Assembly (NCBI RefSeq): GCF_048128805.1
Contig: NC_136001.1
Location: 10,048,501 to 10,112,500 of the forward strand
From: Centroberyx gerrardi
Lineage: Eukaryota; Chordata; Actinopteri; Beryciformes; Berycidae
DNA length: 64,000 bases
Direction of reading: 5' to 3'
Part shown: one piece after another, positions 10,822 to 23,480 of the stretch
Layout: each line of letters opens with the position of its first letter
Numbering within the stretch: the first letter of the stretch is position 1
Program-made: the position numbers and the translations under genes
The notes under the pieces: model-generated
The model's input: the letters and a program-made list of their open reading frames with translations, nothing else
Database searches by the model: none
What the model was told of the DNA's origin: nothing

Positions 10822-12293
10822 ATGGAAATCCCTGCCATAAATCTGAAGGTAAGTTTTGATGTTTACTTTATGTTAATGTTGGATGCTACTGACTGTGTTT
10901 ACCACAATGATTGGCATTACATTGTAGCTGTTATCGCGTCCGTACAGTCACAGTGGATGTTGCACAAGTTTTACCGGTAATTCCTATTTGTGGCAACCAC
11001 GGGTCTCTGCTTTAGATCCAGAATTAGACTGGTTTAAAGTAGTGCAACGCATTTGTATTGGTTGATTTTCATAAAGTACAAGTAAAAAAGGATGAATGAG
11101 GGAGTTATGTATTGGAGTTGTAGCCAACTGTAGAGCAACAGAGGGCGAATAGCCGTTGTCGGTAGGTATTTATCCTACTGTAAATTAGAGGTGACGCACT
11201 TACGTTGCTTTTCTAAGTATCCAAAATATGTAAGACAGACTACAAAGGCATATTTTAGGGAGTAGTGATGGGAGCTAGGTGACTTTAACAAGGATGGACA
11301 TGTTAGAAATACAGATATAGTGATAAGACTGCTCATAATTCATAAGTCATGATTAATGGCAATATTAACCACGTGAGTTTGGCACTGACCTCAACCTAAG
11401 AGAGTCCAAATTTGATCTTGTAGTTTTTGTCATTGTAATTTGGAGCAAAGATCAAGCAAATATGTCCAGAAATCTACTTGGAAGCTGTATCTGAAAAAAT
11501 TCCCACCAGGAGAGCATTCAGGATCAGTGTTCCCCTCTGTTTATCACATTAACCAAATAACAATGTCATCAGTCATCACTGTTTGTCGCTGGAAATGTAG
11601 ATGAGATAAGTGGGTTTTGAAGTTTTGGTGGAAAATGATATGGGATGCAGGGAGTTTGCTATACGCAACATACACTGGTGAATTGACACCCTTGGTTAAC
11701 CACCTCGATTACCACAAAAAGTTGCTCATGTCATATCATAACCATAAAGAGGAACACCATTCAAGGGAAGTCCTATATGCTATTCATAAAGTCTAGGGCA
11801 GTCCATATACAGTTTGTAAAAATGGACAGCTTTCATCCAAAGCCAAAAAACATAAGACTCAAACTTGTGAGTATGAAGCTGCTCCCTAAGTGGGGGGAAA
11901 AATAAGGTTTCTACGCTAGAAGAAAGTTTATTTGGGTATAAAAATCCCAAACCAACAATTTGTGAAACCATGAAATCGATCCCCACATTTATTGTCCCTG
12001 AAGCAGCTCCAGGCTTTATACCTGGTGCAAAGTGAACACAAGTTTGAGTTCTCCAGTTTCAGGCTTTGGGAGAGAGCTGTTAGTGATCACACATATGGGC
12101 TGGACTGTCCTAGATCACAGTTTCAACATGAAACTAAACTGAGCGGTGTTCCTCTTCAACACTTTTTGTTTCTTGTTCCCCATCACAGGCCATAGTACTG
12201 GTGCACTGGCTGCTGACAGTGTGGTGAGTGTGAAGAATGGCTGCTTGGCTCCTACGAGGCTTTTTCACAAACCTGAGGAATTTCTCTTCTCTC

Positions 12294-12331
<38 letters not shown>

Positions 12332-15300
12332 TACCCACACGCATAGTTTGACCCAATATCTCGATGCAGGCCTACTCTTTAAACATAAACCTCCCATACT
12401 GTGTGTTGTCAGACATAATTTCTTGAGTTTGCCTAGTCTGTCTTGTATGAACTGTACATGTGTGTATTTGCTGCAGGGGATGCATGGCATGGCTGCCCAG
12501 CTCCTTTGCTTGGGGGAACTTCAGCGTTTTAGCAGTTGGGGTGTGGGCCGTCGCTCAGAGGGACTCGATTGACGCTGTGCTCATGGTGAGTCTTTTGCCT
12601 TGATTGCTTCATGTAGGCTGCGATCCCAACGTCATGTGACAGTACAGGAGTCTATCTATAGGCATAGCGCTGCGTATCCGCTCTAACCTATTTGTGTGTG
12701 GAATCTAGGACAATCTGTGAGCATCCCCTCTAGAAAGATAGCCTTCCCTTAATTCCAGCGCACATTGCAAAGTCGTTGGGACTTCCAGAGTGTGTCAGTT
12801 TACAGCAGCAGATTGCCACATCGTGTGAGAAGGCATGTTATATGCAATACAAATGTGTCTCACCAAAGCAGAGACACAAAGGGGAGCGAGCCAGGAGTGG
12901 CACCTCTTGAGAAGCTAGGCATCTGGTGTCTTGCTCAAGGACACTTTGACAGTAATGGATTCTGACTGTTGCAGGATTGAACCTGTGAAGCTTCCAGTCA
13001 CACAGCAGTCTCTCTTCCACCAGGCCACACTTGCACCTCATGCGCTTTAAAGTCTGATATTCATGTCGCTCACATCCAGGGTCTCTCAGAGGGAAGAGCC
13101 TGGTGAACTGAGCTGGCCAAAGTCAAGTAGGCAGGCTGGAAAAAACAAATCAATTCATCCACGGTATTCTTTCTGGTGCGTGCTTAAAGCAGCTGGTTAC
13201 ACAATGCAAGACAGCGGCCTGTGTTTCAAAGTTAATTGGACAAATCACTGGAACAGGATGCTGAAGATGTTTTCATTTACTTCTTCATGTACTGATTGCA
13301 TTTGTTTTATGATTATTTCCTGGCTTCACTTTCCCAAGATATTTATCTCCTTTCCTCTGAGATAAAGGTAAAGGTGGCCAGGAGAGCAGGAGAGCACCTG
13401 TGGATTTTTTTGGGGGAAAATGGTACTTTTTGTGATTCAGAACTGACAACACTAGTGTAAAGTTCATTTGGGTGTAAAAACTCAAACCAGTAATTTATGG
13501 ATCCAGAAAATAATTCCCCCATTCATCCTCAACAAGAAGTCATTTTGACTTCCTGGTTCCACTTTCTGACGTGTCCAGTGTGAATCCAATTTGATATTTA
13601 TCTCTTTCCAATGGAATAAATATCAGAATAGGAATCACTTTATTTGCCACATACAGTAAATGCAAATACAATAAATCTCTCTGTGGCGTTATTGCAGAGA
13701 CATTGACAGTTTGCATAGAAATGCTTTCTATTTTAACATATGATATGAGGATAAAATGACCTCACTTCTACTCACTGGTCCAGTAAGACATTTCTGTTGT
13801 GCTCTCCTTGTAGTTTCTGATCGGGATGACCGTGACGATACTGACTGACATCATCCATTTTGGGATCTATTATCCGCTGTCCGAATTAGTGGTGGACAGG
13901 AACAGGGACACGTTTCGTTTCAGCGCGGGAATGGCCATCCTCAGCCTGCTGCTCAAACCCGTGTCCTGCTTCTTTGTCTACCAAATGTACCGTGAGCGCG
14001 GAGGAGATTACAACGTCAACTTTGGTAAGTGCTGCTAGATGTCTCCCAGTCATTAATGTACGGTAAGATAAGGAGTTTCTGGATTTTGGAGGATGCGTTA
14101 AAATGGAGGGCTGTTCTCTGGTGTCACAAAGGCTGGGTATCAAGGAACCTATACCTATTGGTACTGTGCAGATTTTTGGTATCGATATAGACATCAACAG
14201 ATATTGGAAACCTTGAAAAGATGGGATTCTTACAACAGAAATTGAAGCTGCCTTCCAGCTTTTGGGGATTTTTGCTGAGGAAATCAATTGAGCATGGGCT
14301 AATTCCATTTAGAAAAGCAGATGGCATAGAAAATGAGCAGAAAATGACTTACCTCATTACATAATGAATCAGGCATTCATTCATCAAGGATATGTATGGG
14401 TAAAAAAGAAAATTCCCAATGATCCCCTGTCCTGAATGTGACCCAAACTGGAGGAACGGTATAATGCATGTGCCTCAGATACCATTACATTGCCCAGCAG
14501 CGTTTTGAGCAAAGGCATGAGATCCTCCCTGTGTTGTTTTATGCTGTTTGGCATGAAAGGCCTGTGGAGTTCACCACAAACTGGAAGGCTGTGTACTAAA
14601 CCGCTGGCAGATGATACCACAGTCAAGCTAATTGAGTTACAGTCACAAGACTAATGCAGTGGAATATCATGGCTGCACTTTGGATAAGCAAGTAAATCAT
14701 TTTTCTCATGACTGATGAGACAATCATCTGTTTATTGTCCCCAATCTGACTCCGTTTATACTGCGTGGAGGAACATATTTGATTCATGCCGCTTTTGATT
14801 GGAGAAGCTGAAAAAATGATAGAAAAATGGCACAGGTTTCCGTAGTTTTTCCAGCTGTACCTTTGTGTCAGTATGTGTGCACAGTAGTAGATATTTATCA
14901 TGTATCGACCGTTCAGCGTAGCAAACTCCTTGTGGGCGAACAAATGATAAGCACACTTCTTCCATCGACTGGTCAGGACATACTGGAGATATGTTCTTTG
15001 ATTAACCGTGTGAGGCCATTGATTTGTGGGCTTTGCCTCTCTCTCCCAAGAGCCGTTCCGTCAGAAATCCCACCGAGGTGAGAGGCTTGTTGAACTGTTA
15101 AATCCTGCACGTTGTTACTCATTACTCATTTCAAAACAAATACTATTACTTGACTTATTACTCCCTGGGAGAAGTAATTTGTTACACTACTCATTATATT
15201 ACTTTTCCATTTCTCTTGCCTCCAAAAAGTCGGGATAACTCAATTGCCTCGCCTGTGCGCTTCTATGTGAAGGATTAGGTGAAACCAAATAGTGGTGATA

Positions 15301-18189
15301 TCCATTGTTCTTGCTCGATAAAATCAAAGTAATGAGAATAGTTCCATAGAGGGAAAGTAAAGTCTTCTGCCATTTCTCATCTAGACTAGCTCAGCGTATG
15401 ACAAAACCGAACCAGGGGGTGTGGGGATATAAGTGCTGACAAAACTAATAACTTATTTTTTTGATCCGTAACTGTAATATCACCACTGAAATTGAAATAG
15501 CAATTTGTTACACTAATCATTAATGGGAAAAGTAATGAAATTACTTCTGTGTTACCACGGTTAAACCGTTATTAATACATACAATACACTATTTGGGGGA
15601 TAATTGAATATTGATGAATCTGTTCTCTCTGTGATTTTTAGTTTAATGGCCCATACACACAGCAGGTACATCCATTTGACTTTGATTGGCTGTGTAGGGG
15701 CTGATGAATGTAGCTAATGTTAGTTTGAGACAATGTGTGTTTTAATTGCTGTCTGATTGCATGGCTGATGTTAACGTGGTTCCCTGCTGCACAGCACACT
15801 CTGGGAACAAGGCAATCAGGTGTGTGTGGGCAAATTGTTGATTCAGGTATCCAGGGGCCTCTGAATTTTGATTGGCGGCCCTCTTGTGCTGGCTTAAATG
15901 ACTCTGGCTTTGATGTGACTTTGACAGCGTTTCTAGTTTTACATTTACTTTGCTTAATAAGGGCTTCAGTTCTGAGTTTTGAAGCATTCAAGTACAAATT
16001 ACCTGCCATGCATTATCCTTAAATGCTCCCTGCTTGCTCGTGGTTACAGAATCAATTAATGTTTCATCCTACCGTTTATAGGAATTTGTTGAAATCTGCA
16101 TTTCCCCATCCTGTTCTCAGTGCACCATCATCTATAAACCTCACACTATCTCTCGTGCTGTTTGTAATTTAACCTCTCTGTCTGTGAGTGAACTCTGCCT
16201 TCACTGTGTCTCATGTTGTTCTTGTTATGATTTGATCATTTGTCTTTTGTCTCTTTCCCTCTGGTCGCTCTCTTCTCCTCTCCTCCTCCGTTGCTGACCC
16301 TTGACCTCTCAGACTTAGAGACCTCTGTGGACAGTCGATGCACTACGGACAGTGCTGACAGTGCCTTTATTGCCCGCCGCTACTGATTCCCGGCCTCTTC
16401 CTTTTCACCATTTCTCTCCTTCAATCATCCTCTCCCATCCCCTTCCGCACTGGAAGTAAGATTAAAAATAAGGCTGCTGGACTAAAAAGAAAGTACACCT
16501 AACTTTTTTCTTGGTTCTTTTTTTGTCCCCTGTTTCTTGTTCACATATGCTCTCTTGTTGGTGTGTTCTTTTGTCCATCCATCTCTTTGTTTTTTTTATG
16601 TCCATCCATCTCTCCATCTGCCTATTCCCAGCCAGACATCTTCATCAATCATTACTACCTTCCCGTACCTATCATACCTGCAGAGCTTTGCTTGTGTGTG
16701 TCAGTGTCAGTATAGTATGCTTGTATTCATGTTGCTACTGTATATATGTGTTTATATGTGTTTTTGCAAGTTTTCATCTATGTATTATTCATACTGCTAC
16801 TCTCCAGACACCTCATTTGTGTTTGTATATTCTGTTTGCATATATTTAAAGTAGAGATGCATGATGGTGCACATTCTCAAGCAGGCCTAATTAACATAAC
16901 ATTGAACATAATGTTGACTCATAATAGGCAATGAATATAGGCAGTGCGTGTGCATACTCAAATAGACATGAATTAACAGGTGATTTAAGGTTTGGCTTGA
17001 TTTTGTTGTGCTCAACATGGTGTAGTGCTTTAGAATGAATAATGCATTTTTAACTTATGGTTTTTAATAACTACATAGCTGTAATTAATATAATTTTTTC
17101 AATGCATCCAATTGTGGAAAAGCTAACTCTCGTAAATGAAATGAAATGGCAGTTTTGATTAGCATTATATGTGCATTCCTGATGCAGTAAGACTCTGGGC
17201 TGTGCAGTATGGCAGAGGTGAGAGTATGCAGGCCTTCGTAGTTCAGAGAAATGTCATTGGTATTCTGCCCATGCCAGACTCAGGGACTGTTTATTGTGTA
17301 GAGGTTCATAAGGGATTCCTATAGGATATACCAGATGGATTATGTCAGTATATTGCCTTCACAAAATCATGTTTGCCTGAGATATATTCTACCTAGGAAC
17401 TCATATGCACAGGTTTTCAATGTAAACATTTCAGAAGGATTCAGGATTACTAGAGTCTGAAGTCTCTACAGCAGAAAGCTGTAGGAGATAATCAGTTTTT
17501 CGCACTCAATCTCAGATCGTTGACGGTGGTCCGTTCATGTTGCCCAGTTCTCCACAAATAGCCACAGTGTAAGTAGCTGATCAAACACGGGTGGATCTAA
17601 AAAGCACTGTGCGAGTGATGAAATCTGATAAATTTTAGTCCCACTGAAAGAAACATTTTGAATGTAATTTGCTGTTTTCTCAGTCCAGTGTTCATCAGAG
17701 GCGGTTTGTGCCTTACTGTATGTTGGCAAAGTTAGTTTCCAACAGTATAATCCATATTTATCCAGAGGGTGCCAGATGCTCGAGTCAAGATAACAAATCT
17801 GCCCAACTGTGTCATTAATCTGTATATGAGAAGAAATGAGTGTGAACCTCTAAAAACAAAAAAAAAACATTTGTGAAGATTGTGCAGAACCTTTAAACTT
17901 CAATGTGAGGTTTACTTACATGTATTTTTAATATAAACAATCGTCAGCGCTCCAGAACAAGATTCCTGATTAGTCACAGTGTTTCTAAACGGATATGATT
18001 ATGAATAATACATTTGCATGGCGGGGGGTTGTGTGTGTTGAAGACTTTGGGCTTGTTTCTGCAGGTTTCCCCTCTGTAACACGAAACAGAGATGCCTACC
18101 AGTCCATCGACCAGCAGGATCAGTCGTCCGGCCCAGCCAACCCCTTCAACCAGGCCCAGGACGGCAAACCAGCCGTCCGCTCGTACTGA
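10822..18189 (+). CDS. agtrap: agtrap, type-1 angiotensin II receptor-associated protein
   Basis: Five coding exons: 10822-10848, 12189-12223, 12477-12585, 13814-14024 and 18065-18189 (stop TGA). All have GT/AG borders and compatible phases, giving 168 residues (human 159). The protein starts MEIPAINLK. It has hydrophobic helices around AIVLVHWLLTVW, NFSVLAVGVWAVA and FLIGMTVTILTDIIHFGIYY, then the highly conserved GMAILSLLLKP and VYQMYRERGG. The hydrophilic tail includes AYQSIDQQ and ends RSY. The family consists of small multipass membrane proteins of ER, Golgi and endocytic vesicles; they bind the C-terminal tail of the AT1 receptor and promote its internalisation. The start is fixed by MELPAVNLK similarity in human. 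Intron 4 (14025-18064) holds a candidate alternative last exon. Confidence 0.96.
11791..12115. repeat. Foldback (long inverted repeat) element in agtrap intron 1
   Basis: Left-arm blocks TCTAGGGCAGTCCATA, CCAAAGCC, ACTCAAACTTGTGAGT and AGCTGCTCC recur in the same order in the reverse complement of the right arm (about 12000-12115). The right end lies some 70 nt before exon 2. It has no coding capacity. A related single-arm block lies near 13440-13540. Confidence 0.7.
12297..12326 (+). repeat. (CA)15 microsatellite in agtrap intron 2
   Basis: An uninterrupted CA run on the sense strand between exons 2 and 3, about 70 nt after the exon 2 donor. Confidence 0.9.
12880..13040. repeat. Dispersed fish repeat fragment (CTTGCTCAAGG type)
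   Basis: TTGCTCAAGGACACTTTGAC and following text match a motif common in fish intergenic DNA. A related fragment occurs near 8640-8690 (CCTTGCTCAAGGGCAG). It has no coding potential. Confidence 0.45.
15090..15570. repeat. Probable degenerate repeat rich in AGTAATTTGTTAC motifs
   Basis: Alternating ATTACT/AGTAAT blocks, including TTTGTTACACTA in two positions, near both ends suggest a decayed element with inverted structure in agtrap intron 4. The boundaries are approximate. Confidence 0.4.
16313..16386 (+). CDS. agtrap: Candidate alternative terminal coding exon of agtrap
   Basis: About 90 nt of pyrimidine-rich sequence ends in CTCAG at 16312. Joined to the phase-1 end of exon 4, the following 74 nt read 24 codons (from DLETSVDS to FIARRY) and then TGA. 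The canonical tail also ends R-x-Y-stop (RSY; ARGY in human). ATTAAA at 16461 could serve as a poly(A) signal. A donor-like GAA|GTAAGAT at 16455/16456 means it could instead be a 143-nt cassette exon (16313-16455) carrying a premature stop. No transcript evidence is available. Confidence 0.5.
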
Positions 18190-18929
18190 GAGAGCAAGGC
18201 GCTGAACTCCGCAGTGTTTTCCTTCCCATGTTATTTTATGCAGCAGTGGTGCTTGGGGGTAATTTTCGTTTTGGTTCCACATCCGTTTTGTAGTGTTTTG
18301 TAGTCCTAGTGCAGATTGCAGCACTAAAAGCAAATTGAGTACTTTGGTAAATCGTGGTAAAAACATGAACTCTAAACATTATGGCCGCACTGTTTGGGTT
18401 TTGGAGGGAAATTTGCCGTAAGTAAACTCCATTTTAATTTCACATTTTCTTTAGCAGTGGTGGTATTTTTTTCTGCTGTGATGGCGCACCACTGCTGAAT
18501 GAATACAGAGGAAATGCTGCTCTGCTCACTTCCATGCTGTGCTACTATTGTTGTAGCCTACTATTTTGTTGTTCTTTTTTTAAAGAGGAGGTACAGTAGG
18601 TGTTGTATGGAGCTGTTGAGTCTACAGCAGTTTTCGCAGTTTACTTGTCTTTCCAGATTAGTCTTCCTTTCAAACGCGGCACTTATGGACAATAAGAGAC
18701 TTGTCCGTTTCTCTTTGTGTTCTGTAAGTTATGCTCATTTGTGCTCGTGTCACTCAGTATTTATCTTCTTCATCCTCCAGTTAGTGGTTGCTTTACAGCT
18801 CCTTAATGCTTGAAGTTCATGTCGGTTGTTAAATACACTAGAGAATTGAAATGAATGTCCAGTGTAACTTGTGCCTTAGACATTATGTTGCACATGTAAA
18901 TGACGTTTGGAATATATTGTCTCTGTCGG

Positions 18930-19170
18930 GTAAAAACCTCGTATCTCCAACATGTGTGCTTTTCAGGACCAAAGCAAATCAGCCTCATTTTTAACTCGAC
19001 CACTGTGCATTTTTTGTAGTTTATCCAGTGGGATTTGATAGCGTTTTATAAGCCCAAGGGTTGTAGAATTTTCTCAGCTCATATAAAACCAAATAATCCT
19101 TCAGTTGAAGTGAAAACATGAAAATCACCAAAATTGGAGTTGCGAAGGTTTTCACACGACAACAAGCGGT
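18930..19170. repeat. Dispersed repeat shared with about 29265-29440
   Basis: Both places contain GTGCTTTTCAGGA or GTCAGCTTTTCAGGA, then AATCCTT..TTGAAGTGAAAA, then AAATCACCAAAA, then GGTTTTCACACGACAACA, in the same order. The family is not identified. Confidence 0.65.
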
Positions 19171-20394
19171 ATGAGAAAAGAACTTAATGGTACAGCGCAG
19201 CACACTAAGCAGGAACACTGTTCATGTACTGCTCATATATGCAAAATAATGATTAAAGCTACCATCACACCTAGCACTATAACTATAAGAGACACCTACA
19301 AGTATGAATATTTATAGTCTTTTCTCTCTTTCACACTAATAATACCTATGCAGTCGTGACGCACCTGTTTATTCCAAAGATTGAACTTTGATTGATTACT
19401 CACTTCTGATTGGCCGCAAATGCTTGAGCATTTTCACTGCACAAAATAAAAAAGCTCTGAGAGAAATTTGACTGTGCTCATAGTGATCATGCAGTGAGAG
19501 CACTTTGTGTTTATAGTCAGCACTGTGTTGGGAACACACTCCGTTCTGCTCACTGAAAACAATTTTAAAGTTGTCATCTTTATAGTTATTGTCCCATGTG
19601 TGAAGGGGCCTAAGACTGCCATAAGTCTGCCTTCTGCGTATCAGTCTCCACGCTACACTAACTTCCTCTACTCTCTTGCCTACTGTAATATCTCTGTGTC
19701 CCCATAAACTACTGACCGCACACTGTACAGCCTCCGATAGCTGATGATCTGTTACAATATGTTCCTACTGTAGGAAGACAGTAGATGTAAGTGTTACTTT
19801 TTTTCACAGGTGAATGTTAAATGAAGGGTGTTAAACCTCGAACGGTTTGCATTAACATTTGCAGCAGCTCTGTGTTCAATGTTCAATGAATAATGTGTGA
19901 TGTCACTTTGACCGCGCACTCACTGCACCTCAATTTTAGTGTGCAAATCACATAAGGTTTCGGAGATAGCTGTTACAGCGTTATGAATGCAGATACTGTA
20001 GCTGCAGAGTAGACTTTACTGAGCGATTGCATCAGTTGGATCTTTTTGCGTCAGTTGTGAAACTGAATGTTACAACTTTGTTCCTGTTTCAGAATCATGA
20101 GCTTAGTGACCCAAGATGTGACAAACACGTGAGTCAAGTGATAAGTGATATAGTTGTTTTCTTGTAGATGTTAAATGATGTAGTAATACAGATCGTAGGT
20201 CACATGAGACACCTTACTTGCTTACATACCTCATGTAATTGTACCTTGGTTCAGTTTATACACCAATACCCAGTCACCCAGTCTGACTTTTACAGATGTT
20301 ACCATAACGTATGATGGGAACTGAACCCCTAACCCTGGTACTGTCCAGCAAGCTACAGAGTCACATTCCTATATTACTGCACTGCATAAATATC

Positions 20395-20665
20395 CATCTT
20401 AACAGGTTTTACAATGTTTTGATCAGTCTTTAAATCTTAACCTTTTTGAAAAATGTAAGAATATCTGCTAACAGGTTGAGATTTTTGCACTCCAATGCAG
20501 TTTGATTTGCTTCAAGATTTCTCCTGAAAAATGTGTCAGTATCTGAAAATAAGGCAAGTTGCGCCACTTGTTTCAATTTAATATCACTTGCACAAAGAAA
20601 AATAAGATTTAAAGACTCAGTACAAGGCTAAATGACTTGATATGAGATGTACATTTTTGCAGTTT
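20395..20665. mobile_element. Degenerate MITE-like fragment related to the 63.4 kb element
   Basis: Ends in GATGTACATTTTTGCAGT after AAATGACTTGATATGAG. This resembles in reverse complement the left end at 63412 (CACTGCAAAAAATATCCATC). Both also contain ATAAGATTTAAAGACT or ATACGATTTGAAGACT. Confidence 0.5.
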
Positions 20666-20944
20666 ATGTATAAATACTGCTACTGCAATATAGTTTTCAC
20701 TGAGGTGAACCTGTAAGAGAAAAGATGGAAGATGTGGGCTGCAGGGTATCAAGAAAACGCCACAGCTCTGTTGTATCTTAGTTTTGATCTTTGACTGTTG
20801 AACTTGCTCACTTTATGACTGATAATATTTTTGTTGTTACATTTTCTTTTGGTTTTCCAACATGCAAGTGTTTGTTGTCGTCCTGATTTTCATTACAAGA
20901 TTTCCTCTGATTTGAAATTTTCTGTGGCAAGATGTTTTCTTACA

Positions 20945-20950
20945 AATAAA
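20945..20950 (+). other. agtrap: Possible distal agtrap polyadenylation signal (AATAAA)
   Basis: AATAAA lies 2.8 kb past the agtrap stop. A nearer AATAAA occurs at 19445-19450. Which one is used cannot be told from sequence. Confidence 0.25.
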
Positions 20951-21853
20951 GTTAATAATAATAATAATATTTTGAACCCTTTGCATCTGTATAAACAGTA
21001 CTATCAAGCATTTTGAGATTGGCTATTCTTGTCAGTCCTATACTTGCAACCTTTCAGATTCTTCAGTCTTTCCATTTGTGTTTCATGTTGTAAGTTTTCT
21101 TCTTTCTCTCTCTTTCACACACACACCTCTGTTTACTGTTTACTGCCCCGCTGCTCTCTGAGAGATCACTTCATCACCCTGCTGTTATTTATCCACCCAG
21201 ACAAGTCACTTATCTTCCTGCTTTTCCCGCCCTCCTTCTTTGGCACTCCACTGTGCATATTCCCAGGGTGTTGCACATGACACCTTCAGTCTTAACCCAT
21301 TTTAATGAGCACCAAACACTTATCTTCCTGGCTTCCCTGCCCAAAATCCAGCTCATCTTGTAGATAGAATGTCCGTTGTAACACAGCCTGCACACTTGAC
21401 TTAATAGGATATGGAATTGCTAAAAATGTGAAACAAGGCTCATGAATGTGAAAGATTTATTTTCTGTCTGTTGGCTCTTGCATAGCAAATATAACTAGAA
21501 TAATTAAAGTGATACTATGCACCACCTGGAATGTAAAACACCTGATTTTCATATTTCACACATACCCCAGGTGAAAACAGGTGCTCCTCAAATTAAGCAC
21601 ACAAAGTATCAAAGCAGTGCACACAGAATGTCGACTCACAGTCAAGGTTTCTGTCCCTGTTGGCTTTTATTATCGCGAGGCAGTAACTCTGGTTAGCTTG
21701 AATGGTCTGTTGTCCTCAAGTGTGTATGGCTGTGCAGCAGTAAGCCCTTGAGATAAGAACCTTGTCATCTATTTGTTTATGGTGCCTCGTGGGCCTCTTA
21801 GGAAAAGCATGAATGGAAATTCTATTACTGCAGCAATCTTGTACACACACATC

Positions 21854-21884
<31 letters not shown>

Positions 21885-21964
21885 TTCCATTGCACCACAA
21901 TGGCTTCGTCTTCAACTTTGGCTCGGTTTACATGCACAGAGTGACCTGGCTATTGGCCATACTC

Positions 21965-22480
21965 TGGTTAAAGGAAGAATCCACACTTAAACACTTTAAC
22001 TCTAACCCTAACCCTAAAACATCAACGGTAAACGTCAGGTTTTGGTGTCAGTCCCTCAGAATCCAAGAGCAAGCACTTCTTTCTAGACTCTCCATTTTGC
22101 TCCACAATCACACAGGGAGAAATCCATCGTAGAAGAGGCCGAGATACTAATTTCTCCACCGACAGTATCCTCAATAGTCCATAATGCAATCATCCACATT
22201 GTGTTTTGACTAAGGGGGCGCAGCTGCGATGAGCCCCGATGTTCACAAACTCGTTTGTTCGCTTGCTATATTTTGCCCACCTTTAATTGACAGCAACAAG
22301 TTCACGCCCATTCTCTAGGGTTTGTCAAAAAGGCATTCTGGGAAATGCAGGAAATCACTACCTGAAGTGGAAGTAGACAAGGCAGGTTGAGGGAAAGTGG
22401 GTACACCAAAAAAAAAACACTGGACTGAACTTTGCAAAAGTGATATCTAACAGTGTAAGAGTATCCGAGGATAGATTTTA
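21965..22480. repeat. Dispersed repeat, copy 2 (inverted relative to 8890-9660)
   Basis: Reverse-complement blocks shared with the 8.9-9.6 kb copy include GGAGAAATCCATCGTAGAAG and GGCATTCTGGGAAATG. It begins near AAGGAAGAATCCACAC and ends near GATTTTACCTTTAAGG. Confidence 0.7.
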
Positions 22481-22969
22481 CCTTTAAGGTTTTATTCGGC
22501 TGAAGCTTTGTACATAAACCTTTGGTACCCTGTGATTGAGTCTCCCTGTTGCCATGAATAAACCAGTTAACAGAATATTCCTGTCCACAGATAGAACAGG
22601 CCGCCAGCAACAAAGTATGAAAAGCTTCGGCCGTCAGCTCCCCTCTCCCTATTTGACTGAGGTTACTTTTGTTACAGGGGAAAGAAGTGATCCATACACT
22701 ACAGTAAGAGTAACATTGCTCGCCATGATATTTGTTGTTGACATCAAAATGTACCATAATGCTTTGTGGCAAAGTAAAAGGAGTAAGATGTGTAATCGGG
22801 TTATCCCAACCCAGGTAAGGTGTTTACATGCTTCGAACCAAAACCGAGTTACTTGAGAAACCGGGTTAAGAACAGAATTCTCCTTGCATGCCAGTGTGTC
22901 ACCTCACTTTTTTACACCGTTTTTTTCTGAATCCTGTCCTGTTTTTCCTGTCTTTCCCTTGCGAAAGCA

Positions 22970-23480
22970 TCTGGGAGAGATCTTAATTAACGAGTAACCC
23001 GTCTGTTAATGATTCATTCCTACCGAGCTCCTAACGAGAATGGGAGGCTGATATTCTAAAGGAGGAGGAGGAGGAGGAATCTGAGGAGGAAGGTGGGGGA
23101 AGGGGAAAGGGAAGTGGAGGGAGATGTGGGTGGGGGGGAGTGGCTGGCAGCCCAACAAGCTGTTGATTAATAAGGAGCTGCTGGGCTGCCTCTCCTGAGT
23201 GTTGCATGCAGGCAGGGTTGACACATCCTCAGGCACACACCTGTGATTCCTCTGAGTCAAGGACACGCTCGCTGCCATTGTTGTTCGATGCAATAAAAGG
23301 AACTCAATTTGTCAGGTCTGTTATTGCATTAGAGACAATCCCCGGAGAGGCTTTGTGAGAATGAATTCCTGGGCTTCAGGACCGCCGACTTCCAAAACAA
23401 TAAGAAATGTCTTATTTACAGCGTGTCGAGCTGACCAATATTTCTGAAATCAAATTCACCGATAGATTTTTAAAGGAATT
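22970..23480. promoter_or_regulatory. Possible non-coding regulatory element (inferred)
   Basis: Non-repetitive-looking stretch dense in homeodomain-type ATTA/TAAT motifs (CTTAATTAACGAG, GTTAATGATTCATT, TTGATTAATAAGG) and TTGCAT-type motifs (TTATTGCATTAG). It has no ORF. The regulatory role is inference only; sequence conservation is untested. Confidence 0.25.
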
